Source of the DNA: Corallococcus terminator
GTDB lineage: Bacteria; Myxococcota; Myxococcia; Myxococcales; Myxococcaceae
NCBI RefSeq assembly: GCF_003611635.1
Contig: NZ_RAVZ01000025.1
Span: forward strand, 1-47,337
Reading direction: 5' to 3'
Length of the DNA stretch: 47,337 nucleotides
A model generated the notes under the pieces. It was not told where the DNA came from, did not search any database, and saw only the letters and a program-made list of their open reading frames with translations. Numbering within the stretch: the first letter of the stretch is position 1; the number at the start of each line of letters is the position of its first letter. A program made the translations under genes and the position numbers. Below, in pieces: positions 15,081 to 25,082 of the stretch.

Positions 15081-17231
15081 ATGGCGAAACTGGTGGCGGT
15101 CACCGCGTGTCCCACGGGCATCGCGCACACCTTCATGGCGGCCGAGGCCCTGCGCCGGGTGGCGGATCTCAAGGGGCACGACCTCGCGGTGGAGACGCGC
15201 GGCGCGGAGGGCGTGCGAACGCCGCTCGACGAGGCGGCGGTGGCGCAGGCGGACGCGGTCATCCTCGCCACGGACATCACCGTGGACGAGTCGCGCTTCG
15301 TGGGCAAGCCGCTGGTCCGCACCTCCACGGCGGTGGCCATCCGGGACACCGAGCGAATCATCGACGAGGCCGTGGCCCGCGCCACGCTGCAACGCACGGC
15401 CACCGCGGAGGCCGCCGCGCACGGAGCCCCTTCCGCGGACCTGGGCCGAGCAGGCACCGAGGCCGCATCGCAAGGACAGGACGCCCCACTGCCCCTCGCG
15501 GGAGCACCGCGTCCGACCGAACAGGCTCCGGGCGCTTCGATACGCGCCTCGCAGCTCCCCACGGGAACGCCGAATCAGACTGAACAGGCTGCACGTGCCG
15601 CGCAGCCGCACATGGGAACGCTTCGCCAGACCGAACAGACCTCGGGTGCATCGACACGCACCGCCCAGCCCCACGGAGGAGCGCCACGCCCGACCGAGCC
15701 GTCCTCGGGAGTCTCCTTCCCGCGCCCCCACGGCCTGCTCACGTCCACGCCCTTGTCGCCGTCGGATGTGACGCTGCCCCTCGATGGAGCGTCGCGCCGT
15801 GTAGACCCCACGGGCCCACCGACGCGCACGCCTCCGTCCGGCACGCTCGCCGGCACGCTGGTCGCGGTGACGGCCTGTCCCACGGGCATCGCGCACACCT
15901 TCATGGCGGCGGAGGCCCTCACGCGCGCGGCCCGGGCGAAGGGCTATGCCATCCGGGTGGAGACCCAGGGCTCCGTGGGCGCGAAGAACACGCTGACGCC
16001 GGAGGAGATCGCGCAGGCGGACGCGGTCATCATCGGCGCGGACACGCACGTCTCCACGGAGCGCTTCGTCGGCAAGCGCCTGCTCCAGACCTCCGTGGGT
16101 GAAGCACTGAAGCAGGCGGACCGCGTGGTGGAGCAGGCGCTCGCGCTGCCCGAACCGATGAGCGCGACCCGCCCCGTGGCGGCGCCACCGCTCGGCGCGC
16201 CCGTGAAGGCCGAACCCGCGGGTGCGTACAAGCACCTGCTCACGGGCGTGTCCTTCATGCTGCCCTTCGTCGTCGCGGGGGGCCTGCTGCTGGCGCTGTC
16301 GTTCGTGTTCGGCATCGACGCGTACAAACAGCCCGGCACGCTGCCCGCGGCGCTGAAAGGCATTGGCGACGCGGCGTTCGCACTGATGGTGCCGGCGCTC
16401 GCGGGCTACCTCGCGTACTCCATCGCGGACCGTCCAGGGCTCGCGCCGGGGTTCATCGGGGGAATGCTGGCCAACCAGCTCAACGCGGGGTTCCTCGGAG
16501 GCATCGCGGCGGGGTTCCTCGCGGGATACGTGGCACGCACGCTGAAAGACCGCATCCGCCTGCCCGCGAACCTGGAGGGGCTCAAGCCGGTGCTGGTCAT
16601 CCCGCTGCTCTCCGCGCTCATCGTGGGCCTGCTGATGACCTATGTGATTGGCGCCCCCGTGGCCGCGCTGATGGGGGCGCTCACGCGCTTCCTCACGGGC
16701 ATGTCCGGGACGAACGCGGTGCTGCTGGGCCTGCTGTTGGGAGCCATGGTGGCCTTCGACACCGGAGGCCCGGTCAACAAGGCGGCCTATGCCTTCGCGG
16801 TGGGCCTGCTGGGCTCCAGCACCTTCACGCCGATGGCGGCGGTGATGGTCGCGGGCATGACGCCGCCCCTGGGGCTGGCGCTGGCCACGGTGGTGGCGAA
16901 GAGCCGCTTCACCTCCCAGGAGCGCGAAGCGGGCAAGGCCGCGGCGGTGCTGGGGCTCGCGTTCATCACGGAGGGCGCCATCCCCTACGCGGCGCGAGAT
17001 CCGCTGCGCGTCATCCCGTCCATCGTCTTCGGCTCCGCCATCGCGGGAGCGGTGTCCATGGGCTTCGGCTGCGCGCTCCGGGCGCCCCATGGAGGCATCT
17101 TCGTGCTCGCCATTCCCAACGCCGTGCAGCCGCTGGGGTACTACGTGCTGGCACTCGTCGCGGGCACACTGGCCACCACGCTCGCGCTCATCGTGCTCAA
17201 GCGGCCCCTGACCGACACGCTGACACGGTGA
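15081..17231 (+). CDS. fruA: Fructose PTS permease EIIB-EIIB-EIIC
   Basis: Inner-membrane transporter (716 aa) that takes up fructose as fructose 1-phosphate. Two EIIB-Fru domains lie at about 1-105 and 258-355, each with an ACPTGIAHT phospho-loop (Cys10 and Cys266). They are joined by an unusually long linker of about 150 residues rich in Pro, Thr, Gln and Ala with four imperfect repeats. EIIC (about 383-716) has many membrane helices and a GGPVNKAAYAF segment. In the E. coli tandem-B protein only the second B domain carries the active cysteine; here both do. ATG 15081 follows AAGGA by ten bases; a longer frame upstream overlaps fruK and is not supported. Last gene of the operon; convergent with the histidine kinase gene 9 bases away. 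Confidence 0.93.
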   Translation: MAKLVAVTACPTGIAHTFMAAEALRRVADLKGHDLAVETRGAEGVRTPLDEAAVAQADAVILATDITVDESRFVGKPLVRTSTAVAIRDTERIIDEAVARATLQRTATAEAAAHGAPSADLGRAGTEAASQGQDAPLPLAGAPRPTEQAPGASIRASQLPTGTPNQTEQAARAAQPHMGTLRQTEQTSGASTRTAQPHGGAPRPTEPSSGVSFPRPHGLLTSTPLSPSDVTLPLDGASRRVDPTGPPTRTPPSGTLAGTLVAVTACPTGIAHTFMAAEALTRAARAKGYAIRVETQGSVGAKNTLTPEEIAQADAVIIGADTHVSTERFVGKRLLQTSVGEALKQADRVVEQALALPEPMSATRPVAAPPLGAPVKAEPAGAYKHLLTGVSFMLPFVVAGGLLLALSFVFGIDAYKQPGTLPAALKGIGDAAFALMVPALAGYLAYSIADRPGLAPGFIGGMLANQLNAGFLGGIAAGFLAGYVARTLKDRIRLPANLEGLKPVLVIPLLSALIVGLLMTYVIGAPVAALMGALTRFLTGMSGTNAVLLGLLLGAMVAFDTGGPVNKAAYAFAVGLLGSSTFTPMAAVMVAGMTPPLGLALATVVAKSRFTSQEREAGKAAAVLGLAFITEGAIPYAARDPLRVIPSIVFGSAIAGAVSMGFGCALRAPHGGIFVLAIPNAVQPLGYYVLALVAGTLATTLALIVLKRPLTDTLTR
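15108..15151 (+). repeat. Internal DNA repeat in fruA, first EIIB copy
   Basis: This 44-base stretch around the first phospho-cysteine codon matches 15876-15919 at all but one base, much closer than the rest of the two EIIB domains. It suggests recent duplication or gene conversion, or very strong constraint. Confidence 0.7.
15504..15734 (+). repeat. Degenerate repeats encoding the FruA inter-domain linker
   Basis: Codons 142-218 encode four imperfect units of 17-21 residues, each opening with a P-x-x-T-E-Q-like block (APRPTEQ, TPNQTEQ, TLRQTEQ, APRPTEP) and most ending near AQPHxG. They are low-complexity and probably a flexible tether between the two EIIB domains. Confidence 0.6.
15876..15919 (+). 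repeat. Internal DNA repeat in fruA, second EIIB copy
   Basis: Second copy of the 44-base block found at 15108-15151, with one mismatch, covering the Cys266 phospho-loop. Confidence 0.7.
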
Positions 17232-17240
17232 ACGTCAAGT

Positions 17241-18458
17241 TCAGCCCCCGCGCGGCAGGCGCACCCGGAAGGTGGTGCCCGCCTCCGCCGTGGACACCAC
17301 GTCCACGTGCCCCCCGTGCGCGCGAGCAATCTGGTTCACGATGAACAGGCCCAGGCCCACGCTGCGGCGCTCGGTGCCCTCCGTGGTGCCCCGGGTCATC
17401 GGTTCGAAGAGCACGGGCAGCAGCTCCTTCGGGATGGGTGTGCCCGCGTTGGTCACGCTCAGGACCACCGCCTCCGCCTCACCCCGCGTCTCCACGAAGA
17501 TGCGCGCGGAGGGGGCGCTGTACTGCACCGCATTGGTGAGCAGGTTCGTCAACACCTGCGCGATGCGATCCGGATCCCACATCCCCCGCGCATCCCCCTC
17601 ACACACCACGTCCAGCGTGCGCCCAGGGGAGGTGAGCTGCACCTCATCCACCACCTGCTGGGTGATTTCATGCAGGTCCACGGCCTTGCGCTTCACCGTG
17701 AGCGCCAGGCCCGTGCGCACGTGGGTGAAGTCCAGCAGGTCCAGGATGAGCCGGTTCGCCCGGTCCGACGAGTCCAGGATGCGCCGCAACCCCCTGCGGG
17801 CCCGGTCGTCCAGGTCCGTGCGCCGCATCAACGTCGTCGCCGCCAGAGAGATGGCATTGAGCGGATTGCGCAGGTCGTGGCTGACGATGCCCATCAACTG
17901 CTCGCGCAGGAGCGCGGCCTCATGGGCGCTCAGCAACTGCGTGTCGCGCTCGTTCAGCGCCTCTTCCTGCTCCAACTGGTGGCCCACCAGATCCCCCAGG
18001 TGGCGGAAGACCTCCAGCTTGTCCTCGGTGAGGTCCGCGGGCTTCGCGTCCAGCGCGCACATCACGCCGAAGAAGTCCCCGTTGCGCCGATACAGCGGCA
18101 CCGCGATGTAGCTCTCGATGCCGTACATCTTCGGCGCGGGATGGTCCTTGAAGCGCGGGTCCCGACTCGCGTGGTTGACGAGCAGCGGCGTCCCCAGGCC
18201 GCGCACCGTGTTGCAGAACGTCGTGGAGATGACCAGCGTGTCCCCGGTCTGCAACCCGAAGTTCATCTCGTCCAGCACCGCGCAACACGTCCACGACTCC
18301 GGCGTCACCCGCGCCACCACGGCGAGGCGCAGCCCCGTCGTCTGGGTCAGCACCCGCAACACTGTCTTCACAGCGTCGATGCGGCTTACGGCCTCCACGT
18401 CCGCCGACTGGGTCTTTACCGCCAGGATGTTGGGATTGGAGGGAGGGGAAGGGCTCAT
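17241..18458 (-). CDS. GAF-domain sensor histidine kinase
   Basis: Cytosolic two-component kinase (405 aa). A GAF domain at about 25-165 (with GDTLVISTTFCNTV and the IAVPLYRRNGDFFGVM strand) is followed by a HisKA dimerisation helix with the phospho-acceptor His194 in MGIVSHDLRNPL. The ATPase domain has an N-box (LTNLLTNAVQYS), a G1-like VTNAGTPIP and GLGLFIVNQIARAHGG. No membrane segment is seen, so it senses an internal or diffusible signal. GAGGAAAT just before ATG 18458 sets the start. No response regulator lies nearby, so its partner is elsewhere. The thioesterase gene 93 bases upstream on the same strand could be co-transcribed. Confidence 0.9.
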   Translation of the reverse strand: MSPSPPSNPNILAVKTQSADVEAVSRIDAVKTVLRVLTQTTGLRLAVVARVTPESWTCCAVLDEMNFGLQTGDTLVISTTFCNTVRGLGTPLLVNHASRDPRFKDHPAPKMYGIESYIAVPLYRRNGDFFGVMCALDAKPADLTEDKLEVFRHLGDLVGHQLEQEEALNERDTQLLSAHEAALLREQLMGIVSHDLRNPLNAISLAATTLMRRTDLDDRARRGLRRILDSSDRANRLILDLLDFTHVRTGLALTVKRKAVDLHEITQQVVDEVQLTSPGRTLDVVCEGDARGMWDPDRIAQVLTNLLTNAVQYSAPSARIFVETRGEAEAVVLSVTNAGTPIPKELLPVLFEPMTRGTTEGTERRSVGLGLFIVNQIARAHGGHVDVVSTAEAGTTFRVRLPRGG

Positions 18459-18551
18459 GATTTCCTCGGCGGCGAACACTACAAACGCGCCGGGAGCCAC
18501 GCCCCACGGATTCAAGCGACGCGGCGCCCCACGCCTGCCCGGACGCTGCTC

Positions 18552-19013
18552 CTAGCCGCCAGCCGTGCGGCCTTCCAACGTCTCGATGGCCACACGAACC
18601 TCCGGGGGCACCGGGACCTTCTCGTTCGTCGCATAGCGCAGCGTCACGACGATGGACCCACCGCGCGTGTACACGACGCCGTCGTCCGCGCCCGCCACCA
18701 CGTGCTCGAAGGTGATGGAGGAATTGCCCACGCGCGTGACGCGCGCCCCCGCCACCAGGTTCACCGGGAACACCACCGGCCGCACGTAGTCCGCGTGCGT
18801 GTTCGCCAGGATGGGGCCAATCCCGCCCACCGTCGTGTCCTTGCCCGCCGCGGACGGCCCCACCAGCCCCACCCGGGCCATGTAGGCGATGCGCGCGGAT
18901 TCGAACCACGTGAACGTGCGGGCGTTGTTCACGTGCCCATACGCGTCCATCTCACTCCAGTGCACGGGGAAGGGTACGACGACGGGGAAGTCCTTCAGGG
19001 GCGCATCCGACAT
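18552..19013 (-). CDS. Hot-dog fold acyl-CoA thioesterase (4HBT family)
   Basis: The 153-aa protein is a single hot-dog domain of the 4-hydroxybenzoyl-CoA thioesterase/YbgC type, which hydrolyses acyl-CoA thioesters. The active-site helix is visible as EMDAYGHVNNARTFTWFE, with the catalytic Asp followed by G-H-V-N-N. Length matches the family (130-160 aa). ATG 19013 is the first good start. It is divergent from the metallophosphoesterase gene across 166 bases. The natural acyl group cannot be told from the sequence. Confidence 0.88.
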   Translation of the reverse strand: MSDAPLKDFPVVVPFPVHWSEMDAYGHVNNARTFTWFESARIAYMARVGLVGPSAAGKDTTVGGIGPILANTHADYVRPVVFPVNLVAGARVTRVGNSSITFEHVVAGADDGVVYTRGGSIVVTLRYATNEKVPVPPEVRVAIETLEGRTAGG

Positions 19014-19179
19014 GCCCCCATGCTCGCAAAGGACCGTCCCACCAGGGAACGGAAACCATGCCCGCCTGCCCTCCAGGCATCCCGGGCAGACATGCTAAGC
19101 CAGGGGTGCATGGCTCTCCGGTCCGCCCTGGCGCCGCCCTTTATTCCGCAGTCCTCCTCCGCTCTCCCGGGTCCCCACC

Positions 19180-21009
19180 ATGGCGGGTGAGCCCACGCGG
19201 CCCGGAGGGGCCCGCCGCGACGACACGCCCGCGCCCTGGGAGGACCCGGGGCCCCTGCCCTCGCCGCCGCACCTCGTGCGCGAGCGCGGCAGCGCCACCG
19301 CCACCAAGCCCCAGAAGCACGCGGACATGGTGCGCTGGCTGCATCCCACCCAGGTGCTGCGCACGGGCCTGGACGCGGTGGTGGCCACGGTGTTCGGCGC
19401 ACGCGCGGACCACCGGCTCATCGAAGCGGTGGTGCGGCCCCAGGCGCCCTACTTCGACTATTCGGAGGAGGCCGGCGCGGACGGCGATCTGTGGCTCGAC
19501 TACGTCTCCGACATCGGGGACGGCTGGGACTCCACCTACGCGGTGGCGCGCCTGCTGGCCCTGCCGGAATTGAAGCTCCCGGAGGAGGACGGCAAGACGG
19601 TGCACACCACGCCGCGCGGCCGGGTGCTGGTGTTCGGCGGCGACGAGGTCTACCCGGGCGCCAGCCGCGAAACCTACGAGGAGCGCACGGTGCAGCCCTA
19701 CGAGGCCGCCATGCGCCGCTCCCAGGCACCCCACCCGGACCTGTTCGTCATCCCGGGCAACCACGACTGGTACGACGGGCTGTCCGCCTTCATGCGGCTG
19801 TTCTGCGCGCAGCGGTGGGTGGCGGGTCGCCGCACGCGCCAGAGCCGCAGCTACTTCGCGCTGAAGCTGCCGCACGACTGGTGGCTCATCGGCACGGACG
19901 TCCAGCTCAACAGCGACATCGACGTGCCCCAGGTGGAGTACTTCCGCAACGTGGCCGAGCAGATGGGCCCCAAGGACCGCGTCATCCTCTGCAACGCGGA
20001 GCCCGCATGGATTCTCGCGGCGGCCTCGCGGCGCAACAAGGGCAGCTACCTGGAGAACAACCTGGAGTACCTGGAGGAGAAGGTGCTCGGGCGGCGCATC
20101 TGCGTGTTCCTCGCGGGCGACCTGCACCACTACCGCCGGCACGAGGACGACACCGGCCAGCACCGCATCACCGCGGGCGGCGGCGGCGCGTTCATGCACC
20201 CCACGCACGCCCCCGCGGCCCCCGTGCTGCGCGACGGCTCCACGCTGCGCAAGAGCTTCCCGGACGAAGCCACCTCCCGGAAGCTCGCGCTCAAGAACCT
20301 GTGGCTCATCCGCTACAGCCCGCTGTTCGGCCTCATCACCGGCCTGTGGTACCTGCTGCTCGCGCTGGCGGCCTACGCGGAGGTGGGAGGCCTGGGCCTG
20401 TCCCAACTGCCGGAGGTGCTGACGGCGGTGGGCAACAGCATGGTCAACCGCCCGTGGACGCTCATCCTCGGGCTGGTGACGGTGGGCGGACTGACGGGGC
20501 TCGCGGACGCGGCGCTCGGCCGGTGGCGCGCGCTCTTGGGAGTCCTGCACGGCGCCGCGCACATCACGGCGGCGTTCTTCGTCGCGTGGGCAGGCACCTA
20601 CCTCACCGTGAGCAAGCTGGGCATCTGTCCCACGCTGATGCCAGACGGCGCGCACTGCGTGGACGGGTGGACACACCTGGCCGGCAAGTTCCTCTTCTCC
20701 TGCGGCCTCACGTTCGTGGGCGGCTTCCTCGTGGGCCCGTTCATCACTGGCCTCTACCTCTGGGTGTGCGTGAACTTCTTCGGCGCGCACTCCAACGAGG
20801 CCTTCGGTTCGCTCGCGCTGCCGGACTGGAAGAACTTCCTGCGCATGCGCATCGGGAAGGACGGAGCGCTGACCATCTACCCGGTGGGCCTGGAGCGCGT
20901 GCCCCGGAAGTGGAAGCCCACGGGCGCCGGGCCCATGGCGCCCGCGTTCGACCCGGATGATCCGAAGGCCACCGAGCCGTTCCTCATCGAGCCGCCCATC
21001 CGCATCTGA
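19180..21009 (+). CDS. Calcineurin-like metallophosphoesterase with membrane domain
   Basis: The 609-aa protein has a metallophosphoesterase domain at about 105-330. Metal-binding motifs are SDIGDGWDS (110-118, in place of the usual D-x-H), FGGDEVYPG (152-160), GNHDW (193-197) and GDLHHYRRH near 310. Residues about 365-545 contain four or five hydrophobic helices, and a polar C-terminal tail of about 60 residues follows. The substrate could be a nucleotide, phosphoprotein or lipid phosphate and is unknown. Start ATG 19180; the 70 residues before the catalytic domain are Pro-rich. The gene is followed 33 bases later by a convergent gene. Confidence 0.88.
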   Translation: MAGEPTRPGGARRDDTPAPWEDPGPLPSPPHLVRERGSATATKPQKHADMVRWLHPTQVLRTGLDAVVATVFGARADHRLIEAVVRPQAPYFDYSEEAGADGDLWLDYVSDIGDGWDSTYAVARLLALPELKLPEEDGKTVHTTPRGRVLVFGGDEVYPGASRETYEERTVQPYEAAMRRSQAPHPDLFVIPGNHDWYDGLSAFMRLFCAQRWVAGRRTRQSRSYFALKLPHDWWLIGTDVQLNSDIDVPQVEYFRNVAEQMGPKDRVILCNAEPAWILAAASRRNKGSYLENNLEYLEEKVLGRRICVFLAGDLHHYRRHEDDTGQHRITAGGGGAFMHPTHAPAAPVLRDGSTLRKSFPDEATSRKLALKNLWLIRYSPLFGLITGLWYLLLALAAYAEVGGLGLSQLPEVLTAVGNSMVNRPWTLILGLVTVGGLTGLADAALGRWRALLGVLHGAAHITAAFFVAWAGTYLTVSKLGICPTLMPDGAHCVDGWTHLAGKFLFSCGLTFVGGFLVGPFITGLYLWVCVNFFGAHSNEAFGSLALPDWKNFLRMRIGKDGALTIYPVGLERVPRKWKPTGAGPMAPAFDPDDPKATEPFLIEPPIRI

Positions 21010-21042
21010 GGCGCGGAGGGGCGGCCCGACCTGCGACGGTGA

Positions 21043-21882
21043 CTACTTCGTGTTGCCGTTCGCCTGCACATCCGTGAGCGTCGTGACCTTCGCCGTGCTC
21101 TGGACGAGGATGCGGTCGAAGTTCACGTACGGGTAGCTGCCGCTCGGGTCGATCTCCTCGGTCAGCTCCACCATGTCACCCTCGACGACCTGCGCGGCGG
21201 CGCCCATCTGCGCCAGCTCGAAGGTCGCCCGCTGCACCTGCATGCTCCAGACACAGGCGCCGTTGAGCTCCAGGCGGTGGAAGGTGCGACGGCACGGGAT
21301 GCTGCAGTAGTTGCAGTTGGGGTAACCCGCCGAGAGACACGACTGACGGCAGGCGTTGTAGGACTGGTTCGTGCATTCGGGCGTGTAGCCGTAGATGGGC
21401 CGGTTGGACACCTGCGTGACGCCCACGTCGCCGTAGCGCACGCCACTCACGGAGGCCACGCGCTGACCCTGCGAATACACCGTCGCCGTGTACGTGGACG
21501 CATCCGGCGTCGCCGCCGTGAAGGTGGCCGCGTAGGACGTCCGGCCGCCCTCGGTCCGGATGGTGGCGGTGCTGGCCGCCGCACCTTCGGACTCACCCGT
21601 CAGCACCGTCTGCTCCACACCCCGGCCCGAGGGCTCGCTGCGGAAGCCCGCGCTCCAGACCGTGGAGCCCTCCGTGAAGATGGCCACGCCGTCCTCGGCG
21701 GCCCCGTACGGAGACACGACCTGCAGCTCCTTCCCGTTCAGCTTCAACTGCGCCTTGCCCATCCCACAGTGATTGATGCCATTGAAGCTCACACACTCCT
21801 CGGCCTGGGCCTGGGCGAACGGGAGGGCGACGACGAACAGCGCGGCCAGGCTGGACTGGGCAAGACGGCGGAACAGACGCAT
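21043..21882 (-). CDS. Secreted cysteine-rich protein of unknown function
   Basis: The 279-aa product begins with a clear Sec signal peptide (MRLFRRLAQSSLAALFVVAL, cleavage near AQA). The mature protein has an early CVSFNGINHCG motif, a beta-rich middle, and a cluster of six cysteines (about 175-205: CTNQSYNACRQSC, CNYCSIPC) with another Cys near 217. Paired cysteines suggest disulfides in the periplasm or outside the cell. No named family is recognised. ATG 21882 gives the signal peptide directly; a longer open frame upstream adds 41 unlikely residues. A 159-base gap separates it from the DUF1111 gene, which lies upstream on the same strand. Confidence 0.75.
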   Translation of the reverse strand: MRLFRRLAQSSLAALFVVALPFAQAQAEECVSFNGINHCGMGKAQLKLNGKELQVVSPYGAAEDGVAIFTEGSTVWSAGFRSEPSGRGVEQTVLTGESEGAAASTATIRTEGGRTSYAATFTAATPDASTYTATVYSQGQRVASVSGVRYGDVGVTQVSNRPIYGYTPECTNQSYNACRQSCLSAGYPNCNYCSIPCRRTFHRLELNGACVWSMQVQRATFELAQMGAAAQVVEGDMVELTEEIDPSGSYPYVNFDRILVQSTAKVTTLTDVQANGNTK

Positions 21883-22041
21883 GGGGGACTCCGGAGGCGC
21901 TCTCCACGGGAAATCCATGGGAGGGCGCACCCGGTGTCTCTTCATGTGCCGTGCCATCAATCCGCTTTCCAGGCCCTCCGAGGGAAGTGAGTCAAAACGG
22001 TGCAAGGCTTTGTAGCGCGTTCGGATACACAGCCCCGCGCG

Positions 22042-23469
<1,428 letters not shown>

Positions 23470-23651
23470 GGTTCACGCGGTGGGCGAAAAGCCCCCTGCG
23501 GTGTCACTCTTCATGCCCCGTGCCAGGACCCCGTCAGCGGCTTCCCGGGCGCGATGCCTGTCATGGCGTCAGATGATGCGGTGCGTGTGACATTGAAAGC
23601 CACAGCCCTCACCTAAACGTGACTTCCATGGTTACATGGTCAAAGCGGACC

Positions 23652-24992
23652 TCAGACGTTCGACCCGGGGGGCAGCCGGGACTCCAGGGGGGCCCCCGAG
23701 GGGTCCTCCGCCTCTGTCTCCACGCTCGCGGCCCGCGACGCATCCTCCAGGAGGGGTGCGATGCCGGGTTGTTTGCGATTGAGCGTCACGTAGTCCTGGA
23801 GCGCCGCGTCCAGGCCCACGTCGCGCTTCGCGCGTTCGGACAGGAACCACTTGTGCTCCAGCACCTGGCAGTAGAGTTCCGCCGTGTCCGCCGCGCGGCC
23901 CAGGTCCTTCTGCAGGCGCGACAGCGAGGGGTGGTAGCGCTCGTCCAGCCAGCGGAACGCGGCCACGCTCAGGGGCACGCTGCGGTCCAGCTTGCGCGTG
24001 AGCGTGGCCTTCATCTCCTGCATCTCATTGAGCAGCAGGCTCGCCTGGCGCTCCTCCGCGACGATGCCGGTGAGCGTGTGGAGTTGGTGCCGGTGGTACT
24101 CGCGGTCCGTCACGATGGTGCGCATGCGCAACTGGCTGCCCTGCCCGTTCGCCAGCAGCTCCACCTCGCCCACGGAGAAGCCCAGGTCGTTGAGCGTGCG
24201 GATGCGCTCGTGGATGCGGTAACTCTCATGCGGCTGGACGATGAGCTCGCGGTTGATTTCGGCCCACAGTCGCTCGTAGCGCTGGCGGATGCTGGTGGCG
24301 GTCTCCTGCCAGTCCTCCAACTCCTCGGGCAGCGCCACGCGCGCGGCCAGGTCGGCGAGTCCGCCCGCGACGTTCTCCTCCATGATTTGCAGGTCCATCT
24401 CCCGCTGCCCGGAGGAGAGCTGTTCGTGCAGCTCGGACGTCTCCGCGTCCACCGCGTACGCCTGCAATTCGCCCGCGTCGCGACGGAAGAGCACGTTGGA
24501 GAGCGAGCAGTCCCCCCAGAAGAAGCCGCCCAGGTGCAGGCGCACCAGCAGGCCCGCCATCGCGTCCAGCAGCCGCGAGCGGTAGCGCTCCAGGCCCTGA
24601 TGCATGAACAGCGCGCGGTACGGCAGCGACGAAGCCAGATACTGCGTGATGAGCACGCCGGGGCGATCATCCGGCGCGGAGGACACGCCATCCGCTTCCA
24701 TCTGGACCGCCAGGCCGACGGGTACCACCGACGGCAGCCGGCGCTCCTCCAGGCCGCGCAAGAGGTCGTACTCGCGCTGGGCCACGCGCGCGGGGGTCTC
24801 CTTGAAGGCGTAGATGGTGGCGCCGTAGCTGACGAACACGACGACGTGCCGGGACAGACCGCGCGGCACCTCCACCACCCGGGGTGAACGCTCCGGCCAT
24901 GCCTCCAGGGGCAGCTCCCACGGCAGGTCGAGGAAGTCCGGGTGTCCCTGTCGGATGTGCAGGGAATGGAGGCGGCGCACGGGGTGGGACAT
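23652..24992 (-). CDS. DUF4032 protein with kinase-like N-terminal domain
   Basis: The 446-aa soluble protein matches the layout of DUF4032 proteins. Residues 60-230 resemble a lipopolysaccharide-kinase/ABC1-like fold: an FKETPARVAQREYDLLRGL lysine/glutamate region, LHLGGFFWGDCSLSNVLF (a catalytic-loop analogue) and AYAVDAETSE (a DFG-like Asp). The C-terminal 200 residues are helical and are the part that defines DUF4032. Substrate and role are unknown. ATG 24992 (MSHPVRR) is preferred; an in-frame ATG at 25031 overlaps the divergent promoter region shared with the amylase. Confidence 0.82.
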   Translation of the reverse strand: MSHPVRRLHSLHIRQGHPDFLDLPWELPLEAWPERSPRVVEVPRGLSRHVVVFVSYGATIYAFKETPARVAQREYDLLRGLEERRLPSVVPVGLAVQMEADGVSSAPDDRPGVLITQYLASSLPYRALFMHQGLERYRSRLLDAMAGLLVRLHLGGFFWGDCSLSNVLFRRDAGELQAYAVDAETSELHEQLSSGQREMDLQIMEENVAGGLADLAARVALPEELEDWQETATSIRQRYERLWAEINRELIVQPHESYRIHERIRTLNDLGFSVGEVELLANGQGSQLRMRTIVTDREYHRHQLHTLTGIVAEERQASLLLNEMQEMKATLTRKLDRSVPLSVAAFRWLDERYHPSLSRLQKDLGRAADTAELYCQVLEHKWFLSERAKRDVGLDAALQDYVTLNRKQPGIAPLLEDASRAASVETEAEDPSGAPLESRLPPGSNV

Positions 24993-25082
24993 GGCGGCCA
25001 CAAGCCTACTGTCCTGGGGAGCGCGCTTCACGCGGCGCGGGCGCTGGCCGGGGTGGAACGTTCGCTGTTAGAGCTAGGGGCC

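Noticed and set aside
23626-23639. Palindrome CCATG-gtta-CATGG after the DUF4032 stop
   Set aside because: The 5-bp stem is too weak to call a terminator or operator.
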